A DNA stretch of 64,000 bases. Origin: Wyeomyia smithii. Its lineage: Eukaryota; Arthropoda; Insecta; Diptera; Culicidae. The number at the start of each line of letters is the position of its first letter. The first letter of the stretch is position 1. Location: contig NC_073695.1 in assembly GCF_029784165.1 (NCBI RefSeq), forward strand, positions 92,263,902-92,327,901, read 5' to 3'. The notes under the pieces were generated by a model. It worked only from the letters and a program-made list of their open reading frames with translations, was not told the origin of the DNA and did no database searches. A program made the position numbers and the translations under genes. This document shows, piece after piece, positions 1 to 12,300 of the stretch.

Positions 1-472
1 AGCAGTGTTCATACGTGCATACAGTATCGGTGTTCAGCGGCAGTGTGTTTGTGTTGTTTTCGGGTGATGTATTCATTGCATATAACGTCGAGTGCTTTGC
101 TTGATGAAACAAAAAATGAACGCGATGCATTATTAGAGAATGTACACAACGTTTATTCTTGCCGACTTCGAACGGCGGTGTTTCTTGCAGGCAGCTGATA
201 TCGCGCGATGATTTAATGATTAATATCTCAACGTATGAGTAAATGAGATAAAATATCAACGCGACTTTTGAACATTTACAAAGCTAAGCTAACCTTTTTT
301 TAAATGATTGAATTGATTCGAGCGCATAACTCTGTACAACATATATTATGCTTTGTTCGTCATGCTTACACTTCTGTGTGAACAAACCTTCAAAAACATA
401 GATGACACTAGCGCCATTGTCTTTCACGGCAGCTTCAGGAAACAAGGCCGATGCCACCGGGTTGGCTATATC
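1..472. other. Intergenic, no gene seen
   Basis: I see no open frame with codon structure, splice pattern or recognisable domain on either strand. The stretch is AT-rich single-copy-looking DNA at the window edge, so a gene lying mostly outside the window cannot be excluded. Confidence 0.4.
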
Positions 473-745
473 AGTGTTTTATGTCACCTGAAAGAGCTGC
501 ATTTTCCAAGCAAAATGTGATTTTCAAAAATTTCCTATCGTTGTCATTCAATTTTAAAATCACGGATTAAAACTGCTCGAAATCGCTACAATGACAGTTT
601 GCCCATATACCAACTGTCATTGTAGCGATTTGGAACGATTTTTCATTTTTCATTTACAAATCGAAGAACAATGATATGAAATTTTAAAACGAATCACGTT
701 TTGCTCAGAAAATAACACTCTTTTACCTGATAGATAAAAATCAGA
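473..745. repeat. Foldback (long inverted-repeat) element
   Basis: Two imperfect arms of roughly 120 nt face each other around a 12-nt centre. The innermost part is perfect: AAATCGCTACAATGACAGTT at 580-599 pairs with its complement at 612-631. Outward the arms stay alignable; for example the GAAAGAGCTGCATTTTCC region near 490 pairs with the segment before the CTCTTTTACC near 720. It contains no coding capacity. This is the usual form of a foldback MITE. A structured RNA is a less likely alternative. The outer ends and any target duplication are not clear. Confidence 0.7.
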
Positions 746-2130
746 AATCCGTAAGTAACTAAACAACCCAATTAAAGCCATATTTTCAAACTTTAAAATA
801 ATTATGGTGTGAAACTTCTTTGGAGGGGTTTTCTTCAGTGGGTTTTTGCATTACAATGCTGCAGAAAACCTCTACCGAAGTCGTATCATACCCTAGTGAA
901 TATAAGGTGGTATAAGTTTGAAAAAAAAAACTAGAAAGACTACAAATGTTAGTCTGATGCCCCCAACTGTCTGCCCCCAAACTAATGATGCCACTTCACG
1001 CTGCTGAAACTTTGCAGTGTCTTTGATTATACGAGTAGAGTCTGCTTCTTGCTTTTCATAGCGTCTTGCTCCTGTGTTCTTTTTCGCAATATCTGACATA
1101 TGTACGCACATACTAATATCTCATAATAACTGCGTGTTGCATATTCAACTAAGGCAAACCAGTGATGCCTAACTTTATACCAGCAGACGAACGTATCGTT
1201 CCATCCTTCTTTGGAAGTCTTGCCAACAGAGTGTGGCCGCCACCGCTGCAGCTACCATTTGTGTAAAGAATCTTCCATGTGTGAAACAACGAAGGCAGCA
1301 TGAAACATTGCAAAAAGTCATGCAATGGTGCGGGTCTTCCAAAAATTAAGAATAAAAATTAACTGAACATTCTTGCGTTACGATAAGCTGCAGATGGTTA
1401 GGTGCGTACGCTCAGTCGAGTTTGAGAACAACGTTTTCACAAATGACGCTCTCAATAATAGCCATGGAACTTTTTCTGGTAAAAATTTTCTCATCATTAT
1501 TTTTACTATAGAAGGTTGTCTGGGTTCATTTCACTCAAACAATTTGTGGCCACGACTAAAATAGTGTTTCCAATTTGCGGTCGCCATTAAACCCGTTAAA
1601 CTGTAACTTGAATGTATGAATGCAATACATTGCGTGACGAATTGCGAATATTAACGTAATAAAGTAGCTGTGAAGTGGTTGAAAGCGCTATTCTTTAGAA
1701 ATTGGTGATTATCAAAGAATGTTATTTTTTTCAGCTAACGCAGTTCGCATGTTTAAATAGCAAACACTAAACTGAAACAAGTCGACATATATTCTCTATT
1801 AAATTTGAATTTACCGAATGAATTTACCAATGAATTTACCGTACCAGAAGATCTCTTAATTTTATATGATTCCATTAGAAATCCATTTGTAAATTAAATG
1901 TGATACAATAATTTTAACGAAACGCACAATGAAATAATAATTATCGGATTTTCACATCCATTTTATTTGAAATTCATTTACGTTTAACATGTGTGGTAAA
2001 AATTGAAATTTACAGGCAATATTGCGGAATACATTTCATAAAGTAAATATATAAAACCGTCATGTATCGAAACCAACATATAAATCTTATTGATAAATCC
2101 AATAAAAAACACACGTCGCCGTGACTTTGG
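746..2130. other. Intergenic, no gene seen
   Basis: Only short frames of up to about 72 codons occur, with no domain and no supporting splice sites. The region 1600-2100 is very AT-rich. It lies directly upstream of the small two-exon gene that starts near 2209, so it would contain that gene's promoter if the gene is real. Confidence 0.4.
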
Positions 2131-2208
2131 ACTTTTTGTCAGTTTAACTTGTGAAGTTTTGTTTTGACTTTTGAATTTGGCATCGAATAATCCAGATTGT
2201 TATACAAA

Positions 2209-2550
2209 ATGGCTACATCAGGAAAAGACGACGTCTTATTGAGCGATTGGATGGATATTTCCTTATCTCCAATGGTAAGTCATTTTTCTATACTTCATTT
2301 GAGTTTAAACTTACATAGGTTTTCACAACTATAGATCACACCGAAGAAACTGACATTATCAAATCGTATCATCGGGCAAACAACAATAGACCATTGGAAC
2401 TCGGATCAAGTGGCCAACGTAGAATCGGTAATTTCTTTTTTATTAATCATTTGTCAGGAAGTTGGTTGTGAAATTTCTCGAAAAACCTGCATTATTCCGA
2501 TTAGATACGGGCAACAAATTTGTTGGAATAAATATTATTTTTTTAAATAA
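2209..2550 (+). CDS. Short two-exon protein of unknown function
   Basis: Exon 1 (2209-2274) starts ATGGCTACATCAGG and ends at a good donor GTAAGT after 22 codons. A 60-nt intron follows and ends in CTATAG. Exon 2 begins at 2335 in the same phase. The joined frame reads MATSGKDDVLLSDWMD, then ITPKKLTLSNRIIGQ. It can continue to a stop at 2548-2550 (about 93 aa), or it could splice at the GTAATT donor at 2428 into a further exon I could not find. An AATAAA lies just before the stop. A TCAGTT initiator-like sequence near 2139 would fit a transcription start. I recognise no family. The compact dipteran intron and clean phase support a real gene; the C-terminus is uncertain. Confidence 0.45.
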
Positions 2551-5400
2551 ATTCTTGTATCATTCATAAACAAACATTTCGATTTGTTTTCATGAACATA
2601 TCATATGAAAGAAACAGTCCCTTTAGTGAAGTTATTTCTATAGGATAATAACAAGGAATGCATGAGATTTTCCTATAAAATTGTTATTGTATGTCAAGAT
2701 ATAAATTATGGCATTTCCAATGAGTTTAATCGGTTATATGTTCTTTAGTATTTAAATGATTTGCCTATCTATTCAAAAGCTTGGTAGTAATGTAAGTCTA
2801 TCAGACGATCCTATGAAGAATGCATGACACATTTTCGATCACATCGTTTTGATTGGAAGTTCTAATAGTGCAAATTTATAACACTCCCATATAATCTGAA
2901 TATGTGAGATTATTTCATGGTCGACAAAAGCAAAAAAAATGCTATATATATATAATCTGAATATGTGAGATTATTTCAGTGTACACTGGTCGACAAAAGC
3001 AAAAAAAAATGCTGCCCTTAAGCTTAAAATAGTTGCCATAGAAAGATTATAGCTTCAACCACTCCTGTGAAACTTGGTGTATGTCTCTCAGACCGATGTC
3101 ATGGCAACAGTTTCCTGAAGCCGCCGCCGATGATGATGGCGCTACTGTTGGAAATATGGTCATAAGCTCCGTTCATTGTGCCGCATGTGTTACTGTACGG
3201 ATTTTTTGCGTGCTTCTAACTATATTGAATGTAGGGCCATCCGGAACGTGTTGGAACATGTTTGAACGTGACCATTTATGTCCTGCACAAAATCCATAAA
3301 ACGTTCAAAACAAAACAATCGTTTTTCGCTTTTTGCATTTCTTCACACCACTTGCAGCAACAGTTAATCTCGCATGAACGGTGCTTAATCGGCTGTTTCG
3401 CAAGCACTGACAGCCTTTTGACGGGTAATCGAGCCAGAGAGCCAGAGAAAAACGGCTTCAAGCGAAATGTATGGGGATGACGTTCGTGACAGGGATATGT
3501 CTCTAGCCAATATAGAAATGCGCCAACTTACGTCAAAGTGTCGCATAGTAATTGCTCGCCGGGTTCGTTGCTTTTACGTTATGTTAACGAGAAAACATAT
3601 GTAGGTCTCTGAAATAATGTTGGTAGCTAGGGGCGCAAAAATTCTTCAAAAAAAATCTTTCAGTTTTTTACAGTTTGTGCTTCAGGGCCACACCTGTGTT
3701 GACCAATTGTATCATTATTACAAACTGTTCCTATATCGTTCATTTGATTGTGATAGCGCAACGTTAAAATTATAGTAAAACTTGTACATATCATAGAAAC
3801 AGTTTTAAAAAGTTGATGAGTCTAGAAGAGTCATTTGGTTTAGTTTGCTTTATTTATTTGAAAATTTATCTTTTTTTTTGTAAATCTAAACGTAATCTTG
3901 ATTTTTCGCATACATATGCGAACGGTCGGTGGAATGAACGGAAAAGTGTGTCATTTTATTCGGCCGTCAAAATGGAAAATGATAATGTGATATGACCATA
4001 TCTGTCTTTTCTGCAATCCTACTTGGTTGGGTCATCGCAGCCACCGTTCTTATGCGAACGTAAATAACTGTACTCTCGCTGCTTACTGGTGTTTGATATA
4101 ACCGGATCAATCTGTGAACCATTTTTGGTGGCGATAAACATGGTTTCGCGTGTCATTTGCTTTGCCTTGAGTTATGTTTGAAATATACGTATTCCATCTA
4201 TAATAGTTTTACATTGAGGAAATAAAATCTTATAAGGTATGTACTCAAACGTATACTGTATATTGAAAACACAGCGTTTTAACATAAAATAAAGTTTTGT
4301 CGGAACTTCTATTTAACCACTAAGCTCCTTTAAGAAACAATAACAATTGCTGTCGATTTTTTTAGGACTATTTTTAACTGTCCTGTCTTTTTGCCATTTT
4401 GTACCGTTTTTTAATTCTCTTTGAAAAATTTTCGTGTAATAGCCCGTTCACACTACAGCGGATATCATATGATATTACCTATCTTCATATCAAATGTCAT
4501 ACACCGAATTGCCCTTGAAAACTAGATGTATGAATGTCACATAATATCTGCTATTGTGTAAACAAGGCATTAAGCTTCAACAAGCACAGAGTCCGTGACA
4601 GTTGCAAGCCGTTCGAATATTTTTCGAAATGGAAAACTGCCATGAGTTTGTTGGAGTTCTTGAGTTCACTTTGTACCCTCCTGGCTGTACAGCGCCACTG
4701 GAATGTAAACGCGATTTCAAATTGAGACCATGTTAGGCAAAAGAACGAGAAATCAAAATAATTGTTTGCATGTTTACCTTAGGTAACAATAGTTTTACAA
4801 ACTCAATCTTCCCAAGTGTCCAGTTCTCGAAGTCATTTGTCCCTTTTTCCCGGGAAAATCTGGTCAGCTAGATAAGATTGATAGCAGTCTTTATCACTTC
4901 ATGAAGGAGTTTAAAAAATAGTTGGCTGGATGATGGATTTCGTTTAATGAGGTAAGGTGCTAAGGTTGAGAATTTACTGCCTTATGCTGACGAATTTTTC
5001 ATTTTGCACCTTTAAATTTCTCATTGGTTTTCGTTGTCATCACTTTCTTCCACTTTGAAAGTATATATGCAAAAAAAAAACGATACTGTAAAGTATTTGA
5101 TTGAATAATATTTTGCAGTGCTGCTAGAATGTAGATTTTGCAAGTCAACATTGGTAAAACGTCAAAAAAAAATTAACTTTCTTGCAACCAATAAGTTTTC
5201 AAAAAAATAATAGTAAATTGACGCTATCAATATTTGATTTTTTTTAAATGCATGCTTAGGTCTAAACACGGGCATTAAGTGACTGCAATCGCCTTGATCA
5301 TTCTTTAAATTCAAAGTTCTATAAATAAAAATGAAAAAATAGGGGCTATGGTTTAACGCAAAAGTTTTATTATAAGGAAAAAATCTTCCAGTCTATGCGA
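2551..5400. other. Intergenic region with dispersed repeats
   Basis: No convincing gene. Between 2890 and 3020 a block of about 65 bp containing CTGAATATGTGAGATTATTT and GTCGACAAAAGCAAAAAAAA is tandemly duplicated. The segments 2980-3610 and 4570-4880 belong to a dispersed family with second copies at 48065-48250 and 47205-48005. A GATATC-rich segment at 4440-4510 resembles the ends of the element at 58066-59575. The remainder is AT-rich without features I can name. Confidence 0.5.
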
Positions 5401-5520
5401 GAATTCAATTTTACTTTCTAATGGTGAAACCCGAACCCAACCTGACCCGTACCCGACATTTTTATTTTTTTTAACCCAAACCCGATGGGTACGGGTTTTC
5501 AAACCCGACCATCTCTAGTG
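5400..5520. repeat. ACCCGAACCC-rich repeat end
   Basis: The stretch contains repeated ACCCGAACCC / ACCCGTACCCG / AACCCGATGGGTACGGG motifs, including a short inverted pair (CCCGATGGG, GTACGGG). Such motifs are common at the ends of mosquito DNA elements. It lies 200 bp left of the mariner transposase fragment but I cannot show that it belongs to the same element. Confidence 0.35.
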
Positions 5521-5725
5521 AGGAATTTCAAAAAAGGAATTTTAAAAAAGGTCAACCATTTTAATCGACCATGTTTGATTTGGCTGCAACTTTGCATAGT
5601 TGTTTCTATGGGCAAAAGATGCCATTTTGTGCTATTGTTTTTTTTTTCAAGCACAACTCATTTTTGTAAAAATGTTATGTAGAAAAGGTATTGATGATTG
5701 CAACTATTTTAAAAGCCAAAACAAC

Positions 5726-6238
5726 TTATTTGATCGGTGTGATGTCTTCGGTAAATTTGTAGATAATGAGGGTGAGATAGGTCTCGTCGTTCATCACCAC
5801 TGCCATGTCGCGATTCGCCGGGAAAATCGACTTGACCATCTTATTCAACCGCTGTCGCTGCGTCATTGCCTGCAGCTCCGAAACCAGTGGACAGGACTGC
5901 CGCTTCCTGACATGTATGTCCATGTTCTCCAGATACTTTTTCACTGTGTTAGTGCATGCACCAACCTCCCGTGCACGCAGCGATTCAGCCACTCCTCCCT
6001 CGGTCTTCCTCTTCAGCATCCTGTGAAGCTTCTTGTCGCTCAGAGTCGTTGGCCGTCCGGAACCGGGCTTTCTTTCGATGCTCTGATCGTTGTCCAATAG
6101 TGTCAAGATGTTGTAGATGCCGGAACGGGCATACCCGGCGTCCACAAAGTGCCGCACGATGTCCGTTTTTGACGCGGCAGAGTACCGTTCTTTGAACGCG
6201 CACACTTCTGAACGAAGTAGCTTCACTTTTTTCGCCAT
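5726..6238 (-). pseudogene. Truncated mariner (ITmD37E-type) transposase
   Basis: The frame begins MAKKVKLLRSEVCAFKERY at 6238. That ATG is preferred over an in-frame one at 6361 because mariner transposases start just before the DNA-binding domain. It contains two helix-turn-helix-like segments with the linker motif KPGSGRPTTL, then the start of the catalytic domain with the first acidic residue in VMNDETYL. The frame continues only about 15 residues more and ends at 5726. A full transposase of this group is about 350 residues, so roughly the C-terminal half, including the remaining catalytic acids, is absent. It is a dead copy. Assignment to the ITmD37E branch is from general family resemblance. 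Confidence 0.75.
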
Positions 6239-6877
6239 CACAGTTAGAGTTTGACTGATAGAGTTGTCAATTTTTTTTGCTAATTCATAGGTCACTATGA
6301 CTGATGATTCATGAGTAGTTTCGTCAGTAAGATTAAAGGTAAACCCATGAAAAATCGGCAATTTTTGTCCATTTTTTTACCGCGAACGTAATTTAAAAAA
6401 TAATAGTAATTTAGTGCAAATTTTCCATGATTTGTAGCTATTATCTTTCACTTTTCCATCATGCTAGTAAGTTCAGTATATATTGTGGGGACAGAGGTTC
6501 CCGAGGTTCGTTCGCGAAGTAATATTTGTGTTCAGTTTTTAGTTTGCTTTATTTGCTGAAGACATTGAAAATAAGCAAAAATAAAATCACAGGAGGGTTG
6601 TGTGCAAAGCCACGGCTGCAAGGTTGAAGTAGAATACTCTTACAAGAAAGATAACCCGGCTGCTTGCGTGTCAGTCATTTTTACTAGTAATTAAACAACC
6701 GTTCATTGGCAGTATTGTAATTTGTCTTTGTTTGATATTTTGAATGAAGTTTATGTAATATTTTTAAAATTTTGCGCAAATGAGAAGTTGAAGTGCTACC
6801 GAATTGTAATATGCACATTTAATACGACATCATTAAACAGGAACGGAACAAAGGCTACAGTTATGCAGAACGCGAAG

Positions 6878-6988
6878 GATGGCGCGATGCGATTCGCCTT
6901 GCCGTGGTGAAATGTACAGCTCTTTTTACGGCGAAGTAGAGCTGTGCATTTCAACACATTTCGTCTTGCCGAATCGCATCGCGCCGTC
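6878..6988. repeat. GC-rich imperfect hairpin
   Basis: The left arm runs from GATGGCGCGATGCGATTCG to ACAGCTCT at 6923. The right arm runs from AGAGCTGT at 6937 to CGAATCGCATCGCGCCGTC. The arms are about 46-52 nt, with a 13-nt loop and a small internal asymmetry. The outer 17 bp pair almost perfectly. The GC content is far above the surroundings. A small MITE is most likely; a hairpin RNA precursor is possible. Confidence 0.65.
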
Positions 6989-7359
6989 ATTTGCCGTCAA
7001 ATGCATCTACCGCTAATATCGCCGCTATTGTACGAAAGCGCGTCGTTTCATGTGGGGAATAATATCAACAACGAGAAATGACGCGCGTCTAAGCACATCC
7101 CGAACTGTTTCGCCGTGCCGCTTCCATTAACTTTCTTACAACATCGGCCTCAGGGAAATATCGGCTGCACCTGTCACTGATGCTGTTACCATACTGTTAC
7201 TGTTACCCAACGATATTAACTCTTCAAATAAGTGCTTTATTTGTCCTCAAAAGAACAATTGTTCAATTCAATATCGGATATAATGCAATCACATCTCTGT
7301 AATATTACCGACAGTATTATTCTTCTGAACAAAACTTTTTAATTAGAGGAAGTTCCGGC

Positions 7360-7725
7360 TGATGTATTTACTGCTGATGCAGCCCGCTACCACACAAAGA
7401 CAGCATTTTATTAAAGGGAGTGCCGTTGCATCAGCTGATCCTGCTACTATCGATGCTGATATACCCGCTGCAACTGCTACGCTATCCGTAGCCATGCCAC
7501 AGTTGTGGCCGCTATACGTTGCCATTGGTATCCGCTGTCCCTGCATCAGCTGGCCCAGCTGCTATCGATGCTGAGATCCGTTGCAAATGCTACGCTATCC
7601 GTAGCCATGCCACAGTTGTGGCCGCTATCCGCTATTACTGGTATCCACTGCACTGCTACTGCTGCTGCTAAGGGAGGACTGCTGTTGTCGCTGTCTAGAA
7701 CTGTTATCAGCGGCTTCGGCTGAAA
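7360..7725. repeat. Imperfect tandem duplication, about 112-bp period
   Basis: The block GCTATCCGTAGCCATGCCAC followed by AGTTGTGGCCGCTAT occurs at about 7480-7515 and again at about 7592-7628, with related CTGCTATCGATGCTGA segments before each. It is a short minisatellite-like duplication; no coding function is supported. Confidence 0.6.
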
Positions 7726-9241
7726 CAGGCTCTTATATAGGCCAAATAGCATATTTTAAATTGCAAAGTATATGATTCTGTCGACCGTCGTTAACGTCCA
7801 ATCAGAGGTCGCATTTTTTGTTTTGACAAGGCTTGACTATTTTCAATAGTACAATAGTTTGAATAATGAAATTACAATTATCTTCATTTCGGAAGAATCT
7901 TAGATGATTTTCCAATGTATTGCTGCAAGAACGAAGGAAATCCATCGAATACTAACCGATTTATTAGCATTTGAAATTGGACATATTTTTCACTTTTTTC
8001 GATTTTAGATCTTCATTTCACATCCCTATGTAGCTGAACTTCCTGAGAGAAGTATTCTACTTCAAAATTCTGGGCCCGTTTATCAAACGAAATGACCCAT
8101 AATTGAAGTTTTTCCTGTACTTTTGACAATGAAAAAACATCAACACAAAAAAGAATAACTTATTTTCATATTGCTACAACAATGAAGTAGCTCTTGTGGC
8201 GATTTTTGATAATTTTTGAAGATTTTACTGGCGAAGTGATCTTCCGCCTTCTTGAATGCCAAAAGTTACCCATGCTATGTTGATAATGCTTTTCATTGAA
8301 AGTACACATCAGAATAACAAATAGACAAAGAAATGTTGGTGGTAAAATATGTCTCCGATTTTATATCTATTTTTCAACACTCACGTTTCGGCTTGACTGA
8401 CCAATAATTTTCGAGGGACTCTGCATACTAATAGAAAACGGCTTTACTCTTCGTTTATTCAACATGTATGTTATTATTGTATGTATGTTATTAAACATTT
8501 GTTGGTTGCAATCTGCTCCGTTTCTCGCGAAATCAGGTTTGTTGATGTAAATTACTGCTTCTTGAGTAATAAAAACCCTCACTAATGAATAGAAAATATT
8601 ATTAACATTCTATATATATTAAGATGTATGTTCAGATTGTACAGAAGCAGCAAATTCAATATTATCGTGCCGTATGTCAAATAAATGTGTTTAGCAAAAA
8701 TGCAATAGTTTGAAGATCTTTCATCTCAAAGTAATGCCTTAACAAGTAACATAAAAAACTTATGTTTTCGTCAGTCGCCACTATAGAAAATGCTCACCTA
8801 CTGTCGACATTTTTTACTTGTTTTTCGGAGCTGCAATAAATTATCTTGTGTTATGCCATCCAATGGCTGACAATTTGACGCTATGCCGATTTCTCACGAA
8901 TGTAACCAGAATCATTCATATACGATTCTCAAAAAATCTACCTGAAGCATGGTACCTGACGAGTGTGCTTAGTTTGAATTTGTAACTTCACAGATTCAGA
9001 ACAAACAGCGGAACCTTTTTCGAAGTCAGGTACCGGCAGCGATCGTGCCGTAGATTAGCAATAGGAAGGCAGTGCTGCAAGGTAGTCTTTAAAAAGAACG
9101 GTTCAGTTGTTTTGTTGAATCGAATTTTCAGAAATTCATCGATGGAAAATAGTTTCGTTCCTACCCTTTGTGCAGTCATTTCCTGTATGAGTATGCGGGT
9201 CTGTGAACTAACTTTTGACCTTTTCTTTCCATTCGTTCTAG

Positions 9242-9320
9242 CACCTATCCTTTCTAAAGGGCGAATTGATGAATGTAAGCTGACAAGCTTTGGTGAAGAC
9301 GTAATAAGACAGCGAAAACA
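9242..9320 (+). other. 5' UTR of the four-pass membrane protein gene
   Basis: A possible acceptor (CGTTCTAG) lies just before 9242. The sequence to the ATG at 9321 has an in-frame stop (TGA at 9294-9296), which fixes 9321 as the first usable ATG of this exon. Upstream non-coding exons may exist but were not identified. Confidence 0.4.
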
Positions 9321-12300
9321 ATGACGGTTCAGTCAAACCTGGACTCCCCTCAGCAGCACCATCGTGTAGTTTTGGATCACTACCATCAACGCCATGACCC
9401 GGCATATAATATAACTAGCGCCGAGGTGGATGACTACAACAGCGACAACAGTATTGCGGTTCTGCAGCATCACCACCGCTTTATGCCATCTAGTTCTAGC
9501 TCCTGTGATAATACCAAACATCATCCGATGCAAGGTTCTAGTGTACCAGGGTCTTGCGACGAAAATACTCTTAGCGTGCTAGATGTTAACATAGATACTA
9601 AGAAAATATCACTGTAAGTATTGAGAATTTTTTGTGTTAAACCGAATAAGAAAGAAAATAATTTTTTTTGCATTAGATCCAACCAAAACAATTCGAGACT
9701 GAACTCACCTGCCCGGTTCGAAAACGAACGAAAATATACCAACCATATCGAAGTGTACAGTGATAATAGCACCAACAAGCTGGAAGAGGAGATATCCGAG
9801 GATGATCGGGGGCCACCGCTTCCACCGCGCCCTGCGCCCAGAACTCGAACTTTGCAACGTGTCGAGAGTGGTAAGTTGTAGCATTTGCACCGTATACGAA
9901 TTACAGATGTCTGCTTATCCTTATCATGATCTATTTTCTCATTGAAAAACCGCCCTAAAAAGCAAACTTATTTTCGCACTAGTCGGGAAAAATCCGAGAC
10001 CCTAACAAACTTTATTGTTTTTTGTTTTGTCAAACTATCACTTAAGATAAGTCAGTGACCTTATTTCTAGCGAGAGTTCGATTAGTTCGAAAATAATAGT
10101 ATAGTAATAATACTATGGGATGTTTATGTTTTGTTCAGCAGTAAATTTGTTCTTATCGTTGATCATGATTATTTTGAGTCAACTCAACAACACTTCAATA
10201 ACGTTCATTTTGAACTACAAGTCAGCATCCCTAACAGGGATCGTATCCTGAAACGATTTGAAGGATAACAAGGGGCCCCTTCCTCGGACAGCTCTTAGTT
10301 CGCGTTTGCGCAAACATGATATGTGCCATTATTCAGTTGCAGCAGTCACAAGTGTTCTGGTTGGTATCTTGTGGAAACAACAATTGAGGGTGGGAAAATG
10401 CCTTTACATATCCTCAGAGTGTGCCACCCAACATGATTTAGCTTGTCAAAACACATAGGAACATTTTTCAGTAGCAATATGTGATAGGGTTAAAGATGTT
10501 TGGATTGTGTAGCTTAAATACAAAACTATTCGTTTACTAAAAATGCAATATGTGAATTGAAAGTGTTTTTTCAACATTACTTGCAAGCTGAAGAAGTAGT
10601 GTTTTTTTTCTCAATGAATGTTACGTGGGACGCATGGAGACCATCTAAATTAAAATCTGCTTTTTTACATACTGGCAGCGATTGTATAACAAACGTCGAT
10701 AAACGCAAACCTTTTGTCAATAACACAGTTTTGCTAGTACTTTCTTAAACACTGATACTTTTAATAATTAAGTTGTGAAAACAGAAAATAAAAAAGACAA
10801 TAAAAATGACAAAGCCATAATTAGATAGTACAACCTAGCTATAGAAAACATGTAATGCAAATGTTTATCGGATGATGTGACAGAAATGTGAGATGTTAGT
10901 ACGTGGAAAAAGTTTGTGATAGAGCACTGGTAACCAAATCAGTGAAAAGCAACTAGATTTTCAATATTAGGCATAACGCAACAGTATTATTACAAGTTTT
11001 CCAAAATGCATGGATATCCGTTCATGCAAGTAGTACAATACAGCGTGCCCACCTGTACCTGGGCACCAGCTCCAGTGGAACCACCACGCCCGCCATCAGC
11101 TACAGCTGGTTAATATATTTACATTGATAAACCAAATAAAAGTTAAATATAATCATTTTTAATTTCCTTTCACAGCTCCTGCTACTTCCGGTGTGCGAAA
11201 GTACGTAATTTGGTGTCTGATATGTGGTGGTATTTCGTGTCTTTTGGGTGTTTTGTTTCTGGGTATCTACTTTCTACTACGGTCTTACACCAGTACCGTG
11301 GGGTATTTCGAAACCGTGCCTACGTTTGTTCCAGCAACATTGGTTTGTATTTATTCTTGATTGATTTAGGTCAATCGTATTTATTTTTTTTCTTATTTAT
11401 AGTTAATGGTCACTGGTATCTGCATCATGAGCTTGGCGAGACGACGCAACCGATACAGTTATTTGGTGAGTGCTGTTACTTTTATTACTGTGTTATTTTT
11501 TTTTATTTCATCAACTAGTCTAACGTCCTATCAACTAGTCTAACGTCCTAACGTCGTCTAACTAGTAAACGTCCACGGTTTTGAACGGGATTAAACGGTT
11601 TAAAAATAAGTTCACAATTATTACGTATCCTTTCGTATCTTAAAGTTCAATTATCAGTTCAAATACAACGTCAATACTCTTAGAACGCTTTGAGCGGAAA
11701 TAGCGGATGACAGTTCGTATATGAGCGAACTGTCATTCAATTGATTTCAAGTAGTTTTTTCTTTTCTTTTTTAAAAATCACGTTTTACAAAGAAAACGAT
11801 TCTTTACGATCCAATTTGGCAATTTTAGATATTTTTATAGAAGTTGATTTCCTGCTTCATTCCGATTCCGGAAATACCCGTTTGGTCTTTGATCATTTGA
11901 AGCTGTTTTCAGATACCAGAAATGAATTTCAAAACATCTGGAGTTGATTGTCTGTTTCTGAGTATTATCCCGATGCCAGGAATAGCAATATACGATGATA
12001 TTCGGTCACTTTAGGCTGTTTTCCAGTAACCAGAACCATTTGAATTTGCAAATGATACTTTTTGAAATTGATTTCCGGACTATGGGCATCATCCCGGTAC
12101 CGGAAATACCCATACTGAATGCTATATGGCCATTTCAGATTGTACTCAAGAAACCGAAAGTTGCTATAATGGATTTCAAAATGGCATTTGGTGTTAGGCT
12201 CTGGCCTTTGGGCATCATCCAGGTTCTCAATTATAAAACATATTAAATGATATTTGGCCGCTCAACTGTCGTATACAGCTTAGACACCGAGGGAACAATG

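Larger units (their letters stand above)
6362..9241. other. Intergenic region, low-complexity and repeats
   Basis: No gene was found. It holds a GC-rich hairpin (6878-6988) and an imperfect tandem duplication near 7360-7720 in a GC-richer CAGCTG/GCTGCTAC-rich stretch. A segment near 8668 resembles the 3' tail of the I-clade LINE (GTGCCGTATGTCAAATAAAT). The rest is AT-rich. Overlapping sense and antisense frames at 7343-7752 arise from the tandem repeat and have no domain. Confidence 0.45.

Noticed and set aside
7343..7752. Overlapping sense and antisense frames of 67-72 codons
   Set aside because: Both derive from the tandem duplication of GC-rich sequence; no domain or splice support.
10997..11108. 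Alternative frame of exon 3 using the acceptor at 10996
   Set aside because: It is open, but it cannot join the downstream membrane exon in phase; only the 11031 acceptor keeps both joins in frame.
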